The notes beneath the pieces are model-generated. The model was not told the DNA's origin and did not search any database. It saw nothing but the letters and a program-made list of their open reading frames with translations. A program made the position numbers and the translations under genes. A stretch of DNA of 16,317 nt from Firmicutes bacterium UBA3941 (GTDB lineage: Bacteria; Bacillota; Clostridia; Caldicoprobacterales; UBA3941). Shown here piece after piece: positions 14,436-16,317 of the stretch (position 1 is its first letter; every line of letters starts with the position of its first letter). The DNA lies in contig DGDX01000030.1 of NCBI GenBank assembly GCA_002385665.1, positions 2,455 through 18,771 on the forward strand, read 5' to 3'.

Positions 14436-14598
14436 AAAACAAAAATCCTCCATCCCTAAAGGACGGAGGTTATCCGCGGTACCACCTTATTTAGCTTTCG
14501 CTCACTCAAATGGATAACGGCGTAACGCCGATAGGGAATACTGGTTTTCATCCCTATAGCTCCAGGGCGGGTTCGGCATTTACTGCCTACTATTCCCC
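14436..14598 (-). promoter_or_regulatory. T-box riboswitch of proS, likely specifier CCA (Pro)
   Basis: In RNA sense the leader has stem I closed by GGGAATA (from about 14597) and TATTCCC, with the AGTA-type specifier-loop 5' side. The canonical T-box AGGTGGTACCGCGG lies at 14474-14487, and the terminator stem CCTCCGTCC/GGATGGAGG (14447-14469) is followed by ATTTTTGTTTT. The 3' side of the specifier loop reads GAAAACCAG, placing a proline codon CCA at 14542-14544 followed by a purine. Uncharged tRNA-Pro would pair there and with the T-box to stabilise the antiterminator and switch on proS. Stem I looks short. Confidence 0.92.
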
Positions 14599-14604
14599 TT
14601 CATC

Positions 14605-14633
14605 ACATTAATATTTAATTTTATTACAGTCAA
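14605..14633 (-). promoter_or_regulatory. Promoter of the proS T-box transcript
   Basis: On the minus strand TTGACT (14628-14633) and TAATGT (14605-14610) are 17 nt apart. The start would fall near 14598, exactly where the T-box stem I begins. The -10 box is imperfect, but the position is persuasive. Confidence 0.65.
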
Positions 14634-14726
14634 TTTTCTAAACATATTGATAAGACCGATCGACCATATCATTTTACCATTTATAAGACTGTTCTACAAG
14701 ATGTCAGACTAAATTTTTCTTATTTA

Positions 14727-14897
14727 TTACTTACTGCTATCAGGTTTTTGTATAATTGTATAGTATTCAACCAATAGCTTATCCAATTTTTTGCTGGCCA
14801 ACAGGAGTTCCGATCCCTTTATACCTTTTTCAATAAGGCCATTTAAATGTGCCCTCAACTCCTCGATGTTTTCGTTAAGTTTATCCATTTGTCCCAT
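14727..14897 (-). CDS. Small Spo0E-like aspartyl-phosphate phosphatase
   Basis: A 56-residue helical protein reading IEELRAHLNGLIEKG, then SELLLASKKLDKLLVEYY. This fits the two-helix hairpin of the Spo0E family, with the signature S-x-x-x-D (SKKLD, about residues 35-39) that dephosphorylates Spo0A~P and so delays sporulation. The start is ATG 14897 with GGGTGAG just upstream; ATG 14888 is an alternative, as similar family members can be as short. It stands alone between proS and the polyprenyl synthase, on the same strand as both. No convincing promoter or terminator was found; the 14898-15110 gap holds only an ACTATATATAGT palindrome (14979-14990) and AT-rich sequence. The presence of this family points to a spore former. 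Confidence 0.8.
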   Translation of the reverse strand: MGQMDKLNENIEELRAHLNGLIEKGIKGSELLLASKKLDKLLVEYYTIIQKPDSSK

Positions 14898-15110
14898 AAT
14901 CTCACCCTTGCCTTAAAAGTATGTACATAACCATAAACATCCCTGCCCATAATCATGTGTAGAGAGAATAACAAAAACACTATATATAGTATACGACATG
15001 TTTTGGTAATATCCTTCTTTTTTAATCATATTTGTGTTGAATTTAGAGATAATTTATAGAATGCTAGTAGATATACCCGGTTTTTTGGATTTTTAAACGT
15101 CCATATATCA

Positions 15111-16079
15111 TCAGTATTGTCTTTCTTGCAGTTTTTTTACCAGGACTTTGAGAGAATCCCTTGCCGGTATTTTAGGCAAAGCTTTTAAGTTGTTAATAGC
15201 TCTTCGGATATAGCGATCTGCCAGCGCCTTGGAATAATCCAATCCCCCGCTTTGATGTACCCTTTCCCTGACATGGTCCAGCACCGCCGGAGTAAATTCC
15301 CTTCTATCTACTATCTCGCGGATTTCATCCCTAAAATCAGGCTGCTTTAAAGCATATATTATAGGCAGAGTAATTACCCCGTTTCCAAAGTCCGTCATTG
15401 GTGACTTGCCCATAGTCTGAAGATCCCCGCTGAAATCTAAGAGGTCATCGATAATCTGGAAGACCATGCCCAGATTTTTTCCAAACTTCCAAAGATTCCA
15501 TACAACCTCCGGAGCGCATTTGGATTCTTCAGCTCCGATTCGGCAGCTTAGGGAAAACAATAGGGCTGTCTTCCTACCTATACGTTTCAGGTAATCATTC
15601 ACAGTGATATCTAGATTATAGCAGGTCTGGTACTGATCAATTTCACCCTCGCATATAGCTTTCATCACATCAGACAATTTATGCATGTTTTCAAATTCCA
15701 CATTTTGAGTAATTAATGAAAATGCCCGAGTCAATAGAAAATCCCCGGTAAACACCGCCATGTCTTTTCCCCATTTTGCCTGTATGGTGGGTACACCACG
15801 ACGAATGTCCGCATCGTCGATAATATCGTCATGTACCAGGGTAGCCATGTGCAAGATCTCGATACCCGCTGCCAGGGGCATAAGCTTTTTTCTGTCATAT
15901 TCTCCAAACTGGCCTGATATCAATACCAAAGCCGGTCTTATCCTTTTGCCCCCTGCATCCAACAGTTCCTTTAGTCCTTTGGCCAGCACTGCCTGCCTGG
16001 TCCTTAGGGCACCTCGGATATACTTTTCTACCTCAGTCAACTCCCTGTAGACATCAGTGCATTTTCTCCAAAAACTCAT
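15111..16079 (-). CDS. Long-chain polyprenyl diphosphate synthase (heptaprenyl synthase component II-like)
   Basis: This trans-isoprenyl diphosphate synthase extends an allylic diphosphate with IPP to make a long quinone side chain, probably for menaquinone. Its 322 residues are normal length. Landmarks are GGKRIRPAL (43-51), the first Asp-rich motif DDIID (84-88), GDFLLTRAF (112-120), the G-x-Q/E-like EGEIDQ region (144-149), and the second Asp-rich motif IIDDLLDFSGD with D211, D212 and D215. Small residues just before the first motif (A79, T80) fit a long-chain product rather than FPP or GGPP. ATG 16079 is preceded by GGGAGG at 10 nt. It lies 31 bp downstream of a HepI/Gx-transporter-type gene, its usual partner. 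Exact chain length cannot be read from the sequence. Confidence 0.9.
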   Translation of the reverse strand: MSFWRKCTDVYRELTEVEKYIRGALRTRQAVLAKGLKELLDAGGKRIRPALVLISGQFGEYDRKKLMPLAAGIEILHMATLVHDDIIDDADIRRGVPTIQAKWGKDMAVFTGDFLLTRAFSLITQNVEFENMHKLSDVMKAICEGEIDQYQTCYNLDITVNDYLKRIGRKTALLFSLSCRIGAEESKCAPEVVWNLWKFGKNLGMVFQIIDDLLDFSGDLQTMGKSPMTDFGNGVITLPIIYALKQPDFRDEIREIVDRREFTPAVLDHVRERVHQSGGLDYSKALADRYIRRAINNLKALPKIPARDSLKVLVKKLQERQY

Positions 16080-16110
16080 CCTTAGCTATCCTCCCAACAA
16101 CCATATCCCT

Positions 16111-16317
16111 TCATGACCCAATCTCCACCTTGTTTTTTAAGTATCCCAGTATATATCGAGCAACCAATCCGTTAAAATAGCCCGTAACCACCGCAGCTAC
16201 CATTAGTATGGGTAAATAAGTATACAGGATGCCTATTGTATTAAAGATCCATGAGGCGGCAAGTAGTTGACCTATATTATGAAATACTGCCCCTGCAGTA
16301 CTTATACCCATAAATGA
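16111..16317 (-). CDS. Gx transporter family / heptaprenyl synthase component I-like protein (partial, 5' end off window)
   Basis: The C-terminal 68 residues of a membrane protein are visible, in frame to the edge of the window, so the Met at 16311 is probably internal. The motif GAVFHNIGQLLAA followed by two hydrophobic helices and GYFNGLVARYIL is typical of the Gx transporter family (formerly annotated heptaprenyl diphosphate synthase component I, Hpre_diP_synt_I), whose members are roughly 170 residues. The gene ends in TGA 31 bp before the polyprenyl synthase, with which it commonly forms an operon in Firmicutes. Function is not settled; isoprenoid-related transport or assistance to the synthase are the usual suggestions. 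Confidence 0.8.
   Translation of the reverse strand, partial: SFMGISTAGAVFHNIGQLLAASWIFNTIGILYTYLPILMVAAVVTGYFNGLVARYILGYLKNKVEIGS

Noticed and set aside
14979..14990. ACTATATATAGT palindrome upstream of the Spo0E-like gene.
   Set aside because: It is perfect but short and AT-only. In a region of this composition it is not enough to claim an operator.
1..16317. CRISPR array.
   Set aside because: No set of regularly spaced direct repeats was seen anywhere in the window.

Overview
The window looks like chromosome from a spore-forming Clostridia-type Firmicute. The supporting signs are a T-box leader on a tRNA synthetase gene, strong GGAGG ribosome sites, TTG starts, a lipobox substrate-binding protein, a small Spo0E-like gene, the short archaeal-type ProRS common in Clostridia, and a Gx-transporter/polyprenyl-synthase pair. 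No species can be named from the sequence alone.

Layout. (1) Positions 1-6018, minus strand: a five-gene nickel/peptide-type ABC importer (binding lipoprotein, two permeases, two ATPases; all junctions overlap or are very tight) behind a near-consensus promoter and a leader of about 226 nt with several hairpins. It is followed by larE, which runs off the left edge. LarE supplies sulfur for the nickel-pincer nucleotide cofactor, so the pairing suggests nickel uptake feeding cofactor synthesis. (2) Positions 6231-12653, plus strand: four uncommon genes, namely a DUF3800 nuclease-like/TPR protein, a large protein with a DUF4145 (HEPN-type) head and what looks like a degenerate STAND-type P-loop domain, an SPFH/band-7 protein with a coiled coil, and a three-helix membrane protein. 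The last two have their own promoter. Members of one REP-like repeat family flank the set, and its right end faces the 3' end of a tRNA gene. This is the accessory part and the best candidate for an undescribed, possibly defence-like system. (3) Positions 12758-14633, minus strand: a terminator, tRNA-Ala(GGC) with its own promoter, proS, and its T-box leader with a likely CCA (Pro) specifier and its promoter. (4) Positions 14727-16317, minus strand: a 56-residue Spo0E-like phosphatase, a long-chain polyprenyl diphosphate synthase, and the C-terminal end of a Gx-transporter (HepI-type) gene.

The importer and LarE can be read as one pathway. The housekeeping block on the right is ordinary. The four-gene plus-strand block is oriented against both flanks and shares no obvious pathway with them.
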